Below are positions 63,863-64,000 of a stretch of DNA of 64,000 nucleotides, in pieces. Origin of the DNA: Castellaniella hirudinis_A (GTDB taxonomy: Bacteria > Pseudomonadota > Gammaproteobacteria > Burkholderiales > Burkholderiaceae_B). Both the position numbers and the translations under genes were made by a program. Location of the stretch: the NCBI RefSeq assembly GCF_047468865.1, contig NZ_JBLGTV010000013.1:12797-76796 (forward strand), given 5' to 3'. The notes below the pieces were generated by a model. It was not told the origin of the DNA and made no database searches. It was given only the letters and a program-made list of their open reading frames with translations. Positions within the stretch are counted from its first letter, which is position 1. Each line of letters opens with the position of its first letter.

Positions 63863-64000
63863 TTATTTTTTGACCGCCGCCGCCCCCACGCCCCGTTGCA
63901 ATTTGGCCTGCTGATTCCTTAAGTAGTCAGCCCTGAAATATTCATTTCGACAATCAGGAACCACTTCACGCCGCCAGAAGTGCCGGCGGTATTGAGCTGA
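63863..64000 (-). CDS. C-terminal end of an unidentified protein, rest beyond the right edge
   Basis: An open minus-strand frame enters from the right edge and ends at TAA 63865-63863. It yields 45 residues starting SAQYRRHFWRREVVPDCRNE and ending with a basic AAAVKK. The mix of R, Q and Y residues and the absence of other stops suggest a real but unrecognised coding end. It converges with the TadG-like gene. No function can be assigned. Confidence 0.4.
   Translation of the reverse strand, partial: SAQYRRHFWRREVVPDCRNEYFRADYLRNQQAKLQRGVGAAAVKK

Overview
The window reads as chromosome of a GC-rich betaproteobacterium, most likely a Burkholderiales member of the Alcaligenaceae (Bordetella / Achromobacter / Castellaniella type). 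The evidence is the gene order rather than a marker gene: rluD-pgeF-phaC-phaB-phaR opposite bamD, a sucA-sucB-lpd-zapE 2-oxoglutarate dehydrogenase operon, a LysR / gcdH / CoA-transferase block, and LIV-type transporters. No rRNA, tRNA, CRISPR array or intact insertion sequence was seen.

Layout. 1-11 kb: the start of a Fur-type iron-regulated periplasmic P19-like protein, the polyhydroxyalkanoate genes phaCBR, peptidoglycan-editing PgeF, pseudouridine synthase RluD, outer-membrane assembly lipoprotein BamD, a DinG-type helicase and Tex. 11-19 kb: a polyamine-type ABC transporter operon (ATPase, binding protein, two permeases) preceded by a short leader ORF, divergent from a MocR/GabR-type regulator and a class III aminotransferase. 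19-35 kb: a catabolic island that fits lysine, pipecolate and glutarate breakdown. It has GcdR-like LysR, glutaryl-CoA dehydrogenase, a glutarate-type CoA-transferase, a semialdehyde dehydrogenase, AmaB-type aminoadipate semialdehyde dehydrogenase, an FAD amino-acid/imino-acid oxidase, an XRE-cupin regulator, a ketimine reductase of the ornithine cyclodeaminase family, a ThDP decarboxylase-like enzyme and a complete LivHMGFK importer. 35-46 kb: trpS, zapE, lpd, sucB, sucA, the malic enzyme maeB and an orphan gp25/TssE gene. 46-49 kb: a TPP (THI) riboswitch in front of a sodium/solute symporter and tenA, which suggests salvage of thiamine breakdown products. 49-53 kb: a DJ-1/PfpI protein, a pxpC remnant, copper genes ycnI and copCD, and a pirin.

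53-57 kb is an accessory patch. A broken Rpn-type nuclease gene is followed by two nearly identical tandem copies of a PD-(D/E)XK gene, and the patch ends in a collapsed second copy of the pirin gene and its upstream DNA. 57-64 kb is a cell-surface region: an LtaS/sulfatase-fold transferase, a polyprenyl-phosphate-type GT2, a GT-C-like membrane protein and three TadE/TadF/TadG-like proteins. Several of these genes are visibly less GC-rich than the rest of the window.

The most interesting unexplained items are five tandem 16-bp repeats that run into the promoter of the THI riboswitch, the short leader ORF before the polyamine transporter, the duplicated PD-(D/E)XK genes beside two copies of pirin, and the surface-glycan plus Tad-pseudopilin neighbourhood at the right end.
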